A stretch of DNA of 64,000 bases from Nocardioides sp. NBC_00368 (GTDB lineage Bacteria > Actinomycetota > Actinomycetes > Propionibacteriales > Nocardioidaceae), in the NCBI RefSeq assembly GCF_036090055.1, contig NZ_CP107970.1, positions 3,660,501 through 3,724,500 on the forward strand, given 5' to 3'. This document shows, piece after piece, positions 33,335 through 41,599 of the stretch; the first letter of the stretch is position 1; every line of letters starts with the position of its first letter. Both the position numbers and the translations under genes were made by a program. Below the pieces are notes generated by a model. That model worked only from the letters and a program-made list of their open reading frames with translations, was not told the DNA's origin and did not search any database.

Positions 33335-36300
33335 ATGACGATCCACAAGCTGGCCGCGGGCTCGGGGTATGAGTACCTGACCCGGCAGGTGGCGGCTGGC
33401 GACTCCACCGAGCTCGGCAGCACCGCGTTGGCTGACTACTACGAAGCCGAGGGCGAGGCACCTGGCCAGTGGGTCGGGGCAGGGCTCGCCGCGTTCGCCG
33501 GAGACGGGATCGGCTCGGGCGATGTGGTGACGGCCGGGCAGATGGGGCACCTGTTCGGTGCCGGGGAGCATCCGGTCGCTGGGCGGCCGTTGGGTCGGCG
33601 GACACGGTCGGATGGAGTGGCTGGGTTCGACCTGACCTTCAGTCCGGTGAAGTCGGTTTCGGCGCTGTGGGCGGTCGCGCCACCCGAGATTGCGCGGGCG
33701 ATCGAGCAGGCCCACGATGCCGCTGTCCACGACGCGTTGGCCTATGTCGAGCACGACGTGCTGTTCACCCGGGAAGGGACCGATGGGGTCCGGCAGGTCG
33801 AGACCCGGGGTCTGATCGCGGCGGCGTTCCGTCACCGGGACTCGCGTGCCGGCGACCCGGACCTCCACACTCATGTGGCTGTCGCGAACAAGGTGCAGGC
33901 GAAACACTCGGGTCGATGGCTGACGGTCTACGGGCGTGTGTTGTTTCAGCACACGGTGGCGATCTCGGAGACGTACAACACCGCGCTCGAGTATCGGCTC
34001 GGTGAAGCGCTCGGTGTCACGTTCACTGAGCGTGCGAATCCTCGAGAGCGGCGCCCGGTCCGCGAGGCCGTGGGTGTCTCCGCCCGTCTGTGTCGCTTGT
34101 GGTCGCGGCGAGCCAGGGACATCGACCGCCGCGAGAACGACCTGGTGACCGCGTTCGTCGTCGAGCACGGTCGGCCGCCGACCGAGCCGGAACGGCTCCG
34201 GCTGGTGCAGCAGGCCAATCTCGAGACGCGTGCCCCCAAGCACGAACCGCGCGCCGAGGCCGATCAGCGACGACTTTGGCGCCGCCAGGCATCGGAGTTC
34301 CTGGGGAGCGAGTCGACCCTCGATGCGATGATCCGTACGGCGCTGGACGTGTCTCGGTCGGATCGCGGTCCGCGCTCTGGCGGACCCATGGAAGCGCATC
34401 TGATCCGGGCAATGGCGGTCGCCGTGATCACCGAGCTCGAAACCCGTCGAGCGACCTGGCAGAGCTGGCACCTACGGGCCGAGGCCGAACGCCAAGTACG
34501 AATGGCGGGATCTGGCAGGGTCGCCGCCGACGACTTACCCGCCCTGGTTGATGATGTTGTGGTCGCGGCCGTGGGGATGTCGGTGCCTCTCACACCCGAT
34601 GATGATCCCGTCCTTCTGAGGGCCGATCTTCGCGAGCCGGGTGGCCTGCGGCGCTCAGACGGAACCAGTGTCTACCGGCACACCGGTGCTGATCACTACA
34701 CCAGTCAGCGGATCCTTCAAGCCGAACAGCTGCTGGTCGACGCGGCCGGGTTGGGTAGCGACTTCGCGTTCTCTCCGGAGGAGATCGACATCGTCCTGGC
34801 GGCCAGCACGGTCGCCGGGGTGCGGCTCAATGACGGGCAACGTGCGCTGGTGCATGCGCTGGCCGGCGGCCACCGGGTCCGGCTCGCCCTAGCGCCTGCG
34901 GGGTCGGGGAAGACCACCGCGGTCGAGGTCTTGGCTGCGGTGTGGACGGCCAACGGCTATGACGCGATCGGGCTGGCCCCGTCCGCGGCCGCCGCGAAGG
35001 TACTCCAGGACGCCACTGGCCTGCCGTGCGAGACCCTCGCCAAGATCGACGACGAGATCCTCACCCACAACCACGCCGGTCGAGACCATCGCAACGGACT
35101 GAGCACCCGCATCGGGCCCGAGACCCTGGTCGTGATCGACGAGGCAGGGATGGCCGACACCCTGACCCTCGACCGCGTGGTCACCTTCTGCCTCTCACGC
35201 GGTGCCATGATCCGGCTCTTGGGCGATGACCAGCAACTCTCAGCGGTCGGTGCCGGTGGTGTGCTGCGGGATATCGCCCACCGGCACGGTGCCGACCGGC
35301 TCGAGGAGGTCGTACGCTTCATCGATCCCGGCGAGGCCGCAGCCTCCCTCGACCTTCGCGACGGCGACCGGGCCGCGATCGGGTTCTACCTCGACCACGA
35401 CCGCGTCCACACCGGCGACGAGGACACGACGATGGCCGAGGTCCTCGCCGCCTGGCAACACGACCGAGAGCATGGCCTGGACGCACTCATGCTGGCGCCC
35501 ACACGAGACATGGTCGCCACCCTCAACCAACTGGCACGCACCCAGCGTCTCGGCGGCGTCGACCCGCGGACCCAGGTCGAGCTGGCCGATGGCAACCAGG
35601 CATCCGTCGGCGACACGATCATCACCCGCCACAACCAGCGGCGTCTCGCGGTTTCTGGCACCGACTGGGTCAAGAACGGTGACCGCTGGACCATCACCCG
35701 CGTCCGCCGTGGCACATTGACCGTCCGCCACGCCACCACCGGCCTGACCGCGGTGCTGCCCGCTGACTATGTGGCCGACCATGTCGAGCTCGGCTACGCC
35801 TCGACCGTCCACACCGCCCAAGGCCTCACCACCGACGTCGTCCACGGGATCGTCGATGGCCGCGAGGACCGGCAGATGCTGTACACGATGCTGACCCGCG
35901 GCCGGCTTGAGAACCATGTCCATGTGGTGCTCGAACCGGTCGATCCGGTCGATGCCGATCGGGAGCAGTGCACGCTGCCAGGGATAGAGGAGCAGCTGAC
36001 CGCGATCCAGGTCCTCGACGAGGTGGTGGCTCGTGACGGGGCTGCGGTCTCGGCCACCACCACGCTCCGCCGCGGTCGCAGCTGGTCCACCCAGCTCCAC
36101 GACGCCTCCGTACGTTATGGCGACGCGGTCACCACCGGAGCACAACGGGTGCTCGGAAGCGGTTGGGAGGAAGCCATCGAGGCGGCGGGCGTGGGCCCGC
36201 TCCCCTGGCTCCCGTCAGTTCCCGCTGGCCTCGCGCGCGACGAGTCGTGGGGTCCCTACCTCGCCGCGCGCGCCCGGCACGTCGAGGTGACCGCAGACGG

Positions 36301-36829
36301 CTTCCTCAACCACGCACATGGCGCCGACGCACCGACTGCGATGAAGAACGGGAAGCGTCCCGCCTGGATCGCCCGGTATGCCGATGTCCTCGGCGACCTC
36401 CACGACACCGTGGCGCTGTGGCGGGCTGCCCACGACGTGCCGGAGGACGATCCGCGCCCGACCGGGCCAGCCGTCAACGACCCGATCGCCGCTCGTTTCC
36501 AACGCCACCTGTTACGGCAGCTCACCGTTCGCCACAGCGACTCGGTCCGCCGCTGGCACGAACTGATCATCCACCGGACAGGAACCCCAGCCCAGGACGA
36601 CCACACCAGAGGCGAGGCCATCGAACTCGCCCGCATGCTCGACACACTCCATCGCCGCGGCCACGACGCCAGCGGACTGCTCGACCGTGCCCTCGCCAGC
36701 CGTGCTCTGCCCGAGAGCCATGCCATCGCCGCCCTGACCTACCGCATCCGCAAACTCACCCCACACGACCCGCTTCAGTCACGACGCGAGTCAGCCGGGC
36801 ACGCTAGCCCCTCGGCATTCGGCCTGTGA
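33335..36829 (+). CDS. MobF-family relaxase/helicase (TrwC/TraI type)
   Basis: A 1164-residue conjugative relaxase. The N-terminal TrwC domain opens MTIHKLAAGSGYEYL and includes DYYEAEGEAPG with candidate catalytic tyrosines and HRDSRAGDPDLHTHVAVAN with the metal-binding His triad. The second half is a superfamily 1 helicase: Walker A APAGSGKTT (about 520-530), VIDEAGM (Walker B), GDDQQLSAV, and near the end STVHTAQGLT and YTMLTRGR. It nicks and unwinds one DNA strand for transfer. ATG 33335 is preferred over GTG 33329 because family members begin MTIHK-like. Length and domain order look intact. Confidence 0.96.
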   Translation: MTIHKLAAGSGYEYLTRQVAAGDSTELGSTALADYYEAEGEAPGQWVGAGLAAFAGDGIGSGDVVTAGQMGHLFGAGEHPVAGRPLGRRTRSDGVAGFDLTFSPVKSVSALWAVAPPEIARAIEQAHDAAVHDALAYVEHDVLFTREGTDGVRQVETRGLIAAAFRHRDSRAGDPDLHTHVAVANKVQAKHSGRWLTVYGRVLFQHTVAISETYNTALEYRLGEALGVTFTERANPRERRPVREAVGVSARLCRLWSRRARDIDRRENDLVTAFVVEHGRPPTEPERLRLVQQANLETRAPKHEPRAEADQRRLWRRQASEFLGSESTLDAMIRTALDVSRSDRGPRSGGPMEAHLIRAMAVAVITELETRRATWQSWHLRAEAERQVRMAGSGRVAADDLPALVDDVVVAAVGMSVPLTPDDDPVLLRADLREPGGLRRSDGTSVYRHTGADHYTSQRILQAEQLLVDAAGLGSDFAFSPEEIDIVLAASTVAGVRLNDGQRALVHALAGGHRVRLALAPAGSGKTTAVEVLAAVWTANGYDAIGLAPSAAAAKVLQDATGLPCETLAKIDDEILTHNHAGRDHRNGLSTRIGPETLVVIDEAGMADTLTLDRVVTFCLSRGAMIRLLGDDQQLSAVGAGGVLRDIAHRHGADRLEEVVRFIDPGEAAASLDLRDGDRAAIGFYLDHDRVHTGDEDTTMAEVLAAWQHDREHGLDALMLAPTRDMVATLNQLARTQRLGGVDPRTQVELADGNQASVGDTIITRHNQRRLAVSGTDWVKNGDRWTITRVRRGTLTVRHATTGLTAVLPADYVADHVELGYASTVHTAQGLTTDVVHGIVDGREDRQMLYTMLTRGRLENHVHVVLEPVDPVDADREQCTLPGIEEQLTAIQVLDEVVARDGAAVSATTTLRRGRSWSTQLHDASVRYGDAVTTGAQRVLGSGWEEAIEAAGVGPLPWLPSVPAGLARDESWGPYLAARARHVEVTADGFLNHAHGADAPTAMKNGKRPAWIARYADVLGDLHDTVALWRAAHDVPEDDPRPTGPAVNDPIAARFQRHLLRQLTVRHSDSVRRWHELIIHRTGTPAQDDHTRGEAIELARMLDTLHRRGHDASGLLDRALASRALPESHAIAALTYRIRKLTPHDPLQSRRESAGHASPSAFGL

Positions 36830-37073
36830 CCCACCCCGTCACGTTCGGACCCTATCTCGCTCCAAGAGAGCCTCGTCTTCTGGGAAGTCTGCCGATTCCC
36901 CACAGGTCCCTCGCCACGGTGAAGGTCTTGACGACGCTGTCTCGGCAGCAGCATCCGCTGCGTGCGGTGCAGAAGTCCTGCGTTCGCGGCCTCGCAGTCG
37001 GATCGCGCCCGGAGCCGGTCTACCCGCGGTTCTGCTCGATGGTCCCCGAATCATCGCCCTAGGCTCAGGGCAC
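36830..37073. other. Gap after relaxase gene with possible promoter
   Basis: This 244-base stretch shows no coding frame. Just before the next gene lies TAGGCT (37060-37065), a plausible -10 hexamer 8 bases before the GTG at 37074, so that transcript may be leaderless. Confidence 0.4.
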
Positions 37074-37676
37074 GTGACAGCACGACTCAATGACACCCAG
37101 TTGGCGGTGCTCAACTGGCTTGCGAGGGATCCCGGTGCCGGCGAAGCGACGAACCCGCAGCGGCTGACCGCACGCGCTCTGGAGAGGCGAAGGCTCGTCA
37201 AGATCAGGGGCCGTGGACCCCGATGGCATGCAACGCTCACAACCGCCGGCCTCCATTACCTCGAGCATGGGGCATACCCGCCCGGCCACTTCTGGTCGCA
37301 ACCCGATCCGGTGTCCAAGGCGCCTGCAACAACACCGGCACGCGAGCGGCCTGGGAAGAAGAAGGAGGCCAAACCCGAGGTCGACCTCACCATCGACTCG
37401 CCAGCCGGTAAGCGACGCCGAGGAGGCCGGCCAGCAGGAGACGCGCTGTTTTCTGGCGACGTGAGCGATCCGTACGATGAGAAGATCCTCATCACTGTCA
37501 AGGAGGCCGCGTGGATGCTCAGTCTCCCTGAGCATGCGATCCGTCAGGCAGTCTCGCTCGGTGATCTTGACCGCGTCTTCATCGGCGAGGGCGCGAGGAA
37601 CTATCGGATCGTGTACGGATCGCTGCTCGCCTGGGTGAACTCGATGCCGCGAGAGTCCAGGAAAGGCTGGTGGTGA
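37074..37676 (+). CDS. Putative DNA-binding protein of the mobile element
   Basis: A 200-residue protein not matched to a named family. The N-terminal 70 residues look like a winged helix (LNDTQLAVLNWLARDP, LTARALERRRLVKIRGRGPRWHATLTTAGLHYL). A Lys/Arg/Pro-rich linker follows, then an excisionase-like helix-turn-helix (ITVKEAAWMLSLPEHAIRQAVSLGDLDRVFIGEGARNYRI). Start is GTG 37074. Two DNA-binding modules and the position after the relaxase suggest a regulatory or relaxosome accessory role; this is inference. Confidence 0.7.
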   Translation: MTARLNDTQLAVLNWLARDPGAGEATNPQRLTARALERRRLVKIRGRGPRWHATLTTAGLHYLEHGAYPPGHFWSQPDPVSKAPATTPARERPGKKKEAKPEVDLTIDSPAGKRRRGGRPAGDALFSGDVSDPYDEKILITVKEAAWMLSLPEHAIRQAVSLGDLDRVFIGEGARNYRIVYGSLLAWVNSMPRESRKGWW

Positions 37677-38020
37677 AGATGCGGCCCGAGCACTGGGAGC
37701 CGCCCGACCCGCCCAAACTGCTCGTATCGGCCCGACGGGTTGCAGAGGAGTTGGACGTCCCCATCTGGAAGGCCAACGAGATCTGCTGGTGCCTCGACCG
37801 GCGCTTCTACGCCCCAGGCCAGACCCACTACCGGGTCACCCGAGCATCACTCGACGCCTTCAAGGCACTCCTGGCTGACGGCATGACGACCCTCGGCGCA
37901 CGGTCGGTCATGTGGCACTTCAAGCAACGGGGAAGCTTGCCGCCGCCAGATCTCGGCAAAGAAGAGCGAGACTGGATCTACTGGCACTCCCGACAACGCC
38001 GGCCGAACCGCCGCTGGTGA
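37673..38020 (+). CDS. Small helix-turn-helix-like protein of the mobile element
   Basis: A 115-residue protein with LLVSARRVAEELDVPIWKANEICWCLDRRFYAPGQTHYRV, which reads like a short MerR/excisionase-type DNA-binding segment, and a basic C terminus (RQRRPNRRW). Its GTG at 37673 overlaps the preceding stop as GTGA, with GGAAAGG upstream; an ATG at 37679 is an alternative. Family not recognised. It is translationally coupled to the 37074 gene. Confidence 0.65.
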   Translation: MKMRPEHWEPPDPPKLLVSARRVAEELDVPIWKANEICWCLDRRFYAPGQTHYRVTRASLDAFKALLADGMTTLGARSVMWHFKQRGSLPPPDLGKEERDWIYWHSRQRRPNRRW

Positions 38021-38090
38021 GAATCGAACCGCTGCCAGGCGCCAAACCTCATGCAGACTCCACAGGATCGTGTCATCACGACCTGCCGGG

Positions 38091-38933
38091 TCAGGCTGCA
38101 CCGATCTCCCGGCCCTTCTGCTCTGAACACCCACGCTCCCAGCTGGTGTCGTCGGTCCACACCGCGGCATAGATCTTCAGCCGGTCCAACGAACGCGCAG
38201 CGCGTCGCCGCAGCGTACGGGCCGCCTGTGGGTGGTCGCGGGCTACCAGCTCGACGGCCGCAGGTGTGGTCAAGCCGAGTCGTCCGCGACGTGGCGGTGC
38301 GCTAACGGTCTCGGCGGCGGCGGCGAGCTCGTGGAGTAGGCGCACATCCTCCTCCTCGACAGCGTGGTCGCGGATTGCCTGGTCGAGGAACTCACACAAC
38401 TCCACCTCCGGCGCGACCTCCCCCTCCAGGTCTGCGCGATCGTTGGCGAAGCTCGCGAGCATGGCAAGCTCGTCAGTGAGCAGCACATGCTTCCAGTGGC
38501 GGTCGGCACGGCTGCCGACACCGAGGGAGGCTGTGACCTCGCGTCGGGTCGCGTTCAGGAGTGCCCGGGCCAGCCACGGCGTTCGTAACCGATGCGCCTG
38601 ACAGGCCTGCACCCACAGCTCGGAGGCGACCAGTGCATCGATGTCGAGCGACAGGTCGCTCAGCCCTTCTGCGACCCTGCACGCTCCAGGGATCAGGAGC
38701 CACACCAGGGCTGCGACTGCTGACCGGTCGCTGGCGGTGAGAGTCGCCAGAGTCCGTAACACCGCCGTCTTGTCCGCGACATCGGCCTTGCGGGTCCATT
38801 CTCTGAGGTCCGCGAGGTCATCGACCACGGCCAGGCGCGGGTCGACGGCGCACCATCGTTCCCATCCTTCTCGCGCTTCGGCGAGCAGCGGTGACGCTGG
38901 ATCGTCGAGTCCAAACTGGTCTGCAACGCTCAT
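38091..38933 (-). CDS. Conserved-looking hypothetical protein of the mobile element
   Basis: A 280-residue, largely helical acidic protein. The C-terminal segment TTPAAVELVARDHPQAARTLRRRAARSLDRLKIYAA has the look of a sigma-region-4-like helix-turn-helix, but I cannot place the family. ATG 38933 has GGGGGA nearby; ATG 38945 is possible but its AGGA directly abuts it. Transcribed divergently from the XRE regulator at 39023, so the two may be regulated together. Confidence 0.65.
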   Translation of the reverse strand: MSVADQFGLDDPASPLLAEAREGWERWCAVDPRLAVVDDLADLREWTRKADVADKTAVLRTLATLTASDRSAVAALVWLLIPGACRVAEGLSDLSLDIDALVASELWVQACQAHRLRTPWLARALLNATRREVTASLGVGSRADRHWKHVLLTDELAMLASFANDRADLEGEVAPEVELCEFLDQAIRDHAVEEEDVRLLHELAAAAETVSAPPRRGRLGLTTPAAVELVARDHPQAARTLRRRAARSLDRLKIYAAVWTDDTSWERGCSEQKGREIGAA

Positions 38934-38987
38934 CGAGTCCCCCATTCCTGGTTGTCACCAGGTAGGTGCACCGCACAAAGACGCCTC

Positions 38988-39017
38988 TTGAGCGTGCCAG
39001 ATCCGAAGAGTTATGTT
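38988..39017 (+). promoter_or_regulatory. Promoter of the XRE gene (leaderless)
   Basis: TTGAGC (38988-38993) and TATGTT (39012-39017) are separated by 18 bases and end 6 bases before the ATG at 39023. The +1 would fall at the start codon, so the mRNA is probably leaderless; no ribosome site is visible. Confidence 0.6.
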
Positions 39018-39022
39018 TTGGT

Positions 39023-39697
39023 ATGGCCATCGGCCACGAGGGCTCGCTGTTGAAGGCCGCTCGCGTTGCTCGCGGGCTGACCCAAGAGACGCTCGCGCGC
39101 CGAAGCGGAACGTCACAGCCATCGCTGTCGGCCTACGAACGTGGCACGAAGTCGCCCACCCTGGCGGTCCTGGAGCGGATCTTGCGCTGCCTCGACTTCG
39201 AGCTCGCTCTAAACGAGCGGATCATCTTCCACCAGATCGAGGTCGCTGGGCCCGGGCGATCCACGGCCCTGGTGCCGAACCGGCTGTGGCGGTTGTCGCC
39301 CGAGCGGTGCTTCGCGCCGCTATGGGTATGGCACGGTCGCGATCACAAGGTGTTCTCCCTGGGTGACCGCGACAAGCGGGCTGCTGGTTATGCCTGGCTG
39401 TTGCGCTACGGCGACGAAACGCAGCTCTTCGAGCACCTCGACGCTGCACTTCTGGTCGACGTATGGCCCGATCTGGTTGACGGCCTGCCTCCGGAGATTT
39501 GCGAGGCGTGGTGGCCGTTGATCGGCTGGACCAAGGATCAAGCCATCGAGGAGCTGATCCTCGCCGACGCTCAGGCATGGGGGCAGGACTACCGACGCCG
39601 AACCGCGACCCGCGCGAAGAGGCTGCGGGTGTTCCGGCGGCTGGCCGAATACGGGTTGGACCCCGATCAGATCCGAGCGCTGATGCGGCACTGGTGA
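39023..39697 (+). CDS. XRE/Cro-type helix-turn-helix regulator with unknown C-terminal domain
   Basis: A 224-residue protein. Residues about 7-60 form an XRE helix-turn-helix (LKAARVARGLTQETLARRSGTSQPSLSAYERGTKSPTLAVLERIL). The remaining 150 residues are Trp-rich and not recognised (WVWHGRDHKVFSLGDRDKRAAGYAWLLRYGDE, then EICEAWWPLIGW). Start is ATG 39023, the only start that follows a clear promoter. It could be the element's lysogeny-like repressor or an antitoxin-like regulator; no toxin gene is adjacent. Confidence 0.82.
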   Translation: MAIGHEGSLLKAARVARGLTQETLARRSGTSQPSLSAYERGTKSPTLAVLERILRCLDFELALNERIIFHQIEVAGPGRSTALVPNRLWRLSPERCFAPLWVWHGRDHKVFSLGDRDKRAAGYAWLLRYGDETQLFEHLDAALLVDVWPDLVDGLPPEICEAWWPLIGWTKDQAIEELILADAQAWGQDYRRRTATRAKRLRVFRRLAEYGLDPDQIRALMRHW

Positions 39698-39740
39698 CGG
39701 GCCCGGCCATCACCACCGGCGTCGACACGCCCGAACAGCA

Positions 39741-41006
39741 TCACGCGGCGGCGTCACCGTCATCAACCTCCTGCTCGACCCGCGCGATGACGTCGTCCTC
39801 CCCGGGGGCGGGCGGGAGGGTGAGCAGGGTGCCGTCGGGGCTCTCCCAGCGGAAGGTGCGCTCCATGTGGGAGGCTGGGGTCCGGTCGATGGTGGTGTCG
39901 ACCTCGATGTAGAAGCCTTCGGTGATCGCCGATGAGGTGTGGCCCAGGAACGTGGCTGCCGCATCACTGTCCATGCCACGGGCGATGACAGTTGCTCCGG
40001 TGCGGCGGTACCAGCGCAGGCTGATCCCGGAGTCACCCAAGCCCGCGTCGACCAGAAACTCGCGGAAGGTGCGGCGTACGTTGGGCGGGACCAGCGGGCC
40101 ACCGGTGCGGCCGGCGAAGATGGTGCGCTCAGTTGGGACGCCGCGCAGCCGGCGGCGGATCACCGCAGCAGCGAACTCCGGGACCGGGACGAGCCGGTTC
40201 GAGGAGTCGGTCTTGGGGCGTTCCTGGCGGAAGGTGCCTTTCTTCTTACGCTGCACCACGGTGCCTGTGACCGCGGCGATCATCCCGGCCGGGCCGTCGG
40301 TGATGTCGCAGGGGCGCAGGGCCAGCACCTCGCCCGGGCGCATCGCGGTGCCGAGCAGGATCTCGATGATGTCTCGGACCTGGCCGTCGGGTTTCGGGCC
40401 CGGCAGCCCGGGCTGGGTGCGCCAGTTGGCGGCGGCCTCGCGGATCTTGCTGACCTGTTCGAGGGTGAGCGCCTTCGGCTTGTTCTTCACCGCTCGCAGC
40501 CGTGAGGTGCCCTGGACGGGGTTGCGGTTGATCGCGTCGTGGCGCAGTGCGTAGCCGAAGAGCAGGTTGAGCACAGTGCGGGTCTTGCGGGCGCGGGAGG
40601 GCGAGTCGGCCTCCTGGGCATTGAGTAGCGCCTCCACTCGGCCTGTGGTGAGTTCGGCGAGGGTGAAGTGCTCGAACGCGGGCATGATGTACAGGCGGAC
40701 TTGGTCGCGGTAGTGGTCCTTGGTGCCGTCGGCCAGCTCCTTGGTCTCCAGGTCAGCGTCCCAGCGTTCGACGAGGGTGGTGAACGGCGCGTCGGGGCGC
40801 AGGTCGCCGGCGTGACCGAATCCGGGGCGGCGTAGCAGTCGCTTCTTGAGTTCACGCCGTGCCTGCGGTGCTGTCTCTCGGCTGACCCGAACCTGCCGGA
40901 CCCTGCCGTCGGCATCGCGCACCCGGGTCTCAGCGATCGTCTTCTCACCCTTACGGCGAGTGGTGATCGTGCCGTAGGTGCCGATGTCGATGCGCGGTCG
41001 AGTCAT
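39741..41006 (-). CDS. Tyrosine-recombinase integrase
   Basis: A 421-residue phage-type integrase. An N-terminal arm-binding segment (IDIGTYGTITTRR...) is followed by a SAM-like core-binding domain and the catalytic domain. Catalytic candidates are the box I Arg in LGTAMRPGEVLAL, a beta-hairpin Lys region (RPKTDSSNR), LRWYRRTGAT, LGHTSSAIT and the nucleophile Tyr in EGFYIE. The usual His of HxLRxT reads Arg here (RWYRRT). Start ATG 41006 follows GGGGGTG by 7 bases, 15 bases after the excisionase stop. Adjacent to tRNA-Ala, its likely attachment site. Confidence 0.93.
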   Translation of the reverse strand: MTRPRIDIGTYGTITTRRKGEKTIAETRVRDADGRVRQVRVSRETAPQARRELKKRLLRRPGFGHAGDLRPDAPFTTLVERWDADLETKELADGTKDHYRDQVRLYIMPAFEHFTLAELTTGRVEALLNAQEADSPSRARKTRTVLNLLFGYALRHDAINRNPVQGTSRLRAVKNKPKALTLEQVSKIREAAANWRTQPGLPGPKPDGQVRDIIEILLGTAMRPGEVLALRPCDITDGPAGMIAAVTGTVVQRKKKGTFRQERPKTDSSNRLVPVPEFAAAVIRRRLRGVPTERTIFAGRTGGPLVPPNVRRTFREFLVDAGLGDSGISLRWYRRTGATVIARGMDSDAAATFLGHTSSAITEGFYIEVDTTIDRTPASHMERTFRWESPDGTLLTLPPAPGEDDVIARVEQEVDDGDAAA

Positions 41007-41021
41007 CACCGCTCACCCCCG

Positions 41022-41297
41022 TCAGCCGGCCTCCGCGTCGGGACGATGACGTTGGGCGTCCTCCTCCTCCAGGCTGGCCAGCCAAGCCTCGATCTCGCCC
41101 GCCCGGAACCGAAGTTCGCGGCCGACTCGGAATCCCCGCGGCCCGCGGCCCTGGGAGCGCAGGTCGTAGAGGGTCTGGATGGGGACGTGGAGGTGGGCGC
41201 AGAGTTCGGAGAGGGTGAGCACGTCTCCGAACGGCGCAGTCGCGGCGTGGGCGTCGTAGGCGTCGGGGTTGTCGTGGGCGTTGTGGTTGGTGTCCAT
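41022..41297 (-). CDS. xis: Excisionase-type helix-turn-helix protein
   Basis: A 91-residue protein with the HTH_17 pattern VLTLSELCAHLHVPIQTLYDLRSQGRGPRGFRVGRELRFRAGEIEAWL, followed by a charged C terminus. Such proteins bind DNA near att sites and direct the integrase to excision. ATG 41297 is preferred over an upstream start because the preceding residues are not family-like. It lies 15 bases before the integrase, in the same transcript. Confidence 0.88.
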   Translation of the reverse strand: MDTNHNAHDNPDAYDAHAATAPFGDVLTLSELCAHLHVPIQTLYDLRSQGRGPRGFRVGRELRFRAGEIEAWLASLEEEDAQRHRPDAEAG

Positions 41298-41391
41298 GCA
41301 CCCCAAGGCACCGAGCCTGCCGCGAGTGGCCGAGACGGCCCGAGGCACCTCGACCATGTCGTCTCGAGCTGAGCGGTGGTTTGGCTGAATT

Positions 41392-41409
41392 CGCGGAGTA
41401 AACGCGGAG
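41392..41409. repeat. Short direct repeats near the attachment site
   Basis: CGCGGAG occurs twice, separated by TAAA, between the excisionase gene and the tRNA. Integrase arm-binding sites often have this form, but the motif is short. Confidence 0.45.
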
Positions 41410-41453
41410 CGGGCATCTGTTCATCCTTGGTTCTGGATGCCGGATGCCCGCTC
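41407..41453 (-). terminator. 11-bp inverted repeat downstream of tRNA-Ala
   Basis: GAGCGGGCATC (41407-41417) and GATGCCCGCTC (41443-41453) are perfect arms with a 25-base loop, 15 bases after the tRNA 3' end. It may terminate the tRNA transcript or be part of the element's att region. No T run follows. Confidence 0.5.
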
Positions 41454-41468
41454 TGACCTGGTATTTCT

Positions 41469-41544
41469 TGGTGGAGCTGAGGGGATTCGAACCCCTGGCC
41501 TTCTCATTGCGAACGAGACGCGCTACCAACTGCGCCACAGCCCC
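41469..41544 (-). tRNA. tRNA-Ala (anticodon CGC)
   Basis: A complete 76-nt cloverleaf on the reverse strand including the encoded CCA. Acceptor GGGGCTG pairs with CAGCTCC, the D arm is GCGC...GCGC, the anticodon loop is TTCGCAA (CGC) on a TCTCG/TGAGA stem, and the T arm is AGGGG-TTCGAAT-CCCCT. Its 3' end abuts the integrase module, the usual integration target. Confidence 0.97.
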
Positions 41545-41599
41545 AAGCGATGAGAAACGTTAGCACCTCGTCGCGGGTGTTACCCAATCAGTAGGGCTC

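Larger units (their letters stand above)
33026..41544. mobile_element. Mobilizable integrative element at tRNA-Ala(CGC) (tentative limits)
   Basis: From the cydA break to the tRNA-Ala gene lie a candidate oriT region, MobF relaxase, small DNA-binding-like proteins, XRE regulator, tyrosine integrase and excisionase. Integrase and excisionase directly abut the 3' end of the tRNA, the usual attachment site. No coupling protein or type IV secretion genes are visible, so it would need a helper to transfer. The left limit is set only by the cydA break; the true integrated island may extend further left, perhaps past position 1. Confidence 0.6.

Noticed and set aside
38013..38040. tRNA-like T-loop piece (gagaatcgaacc) after the 37673 gene, possible second att site
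   Set aside because: The flanking bases do not pair as a T stem and do not match the tRNA-Ala 3' end, so it is probably chance.
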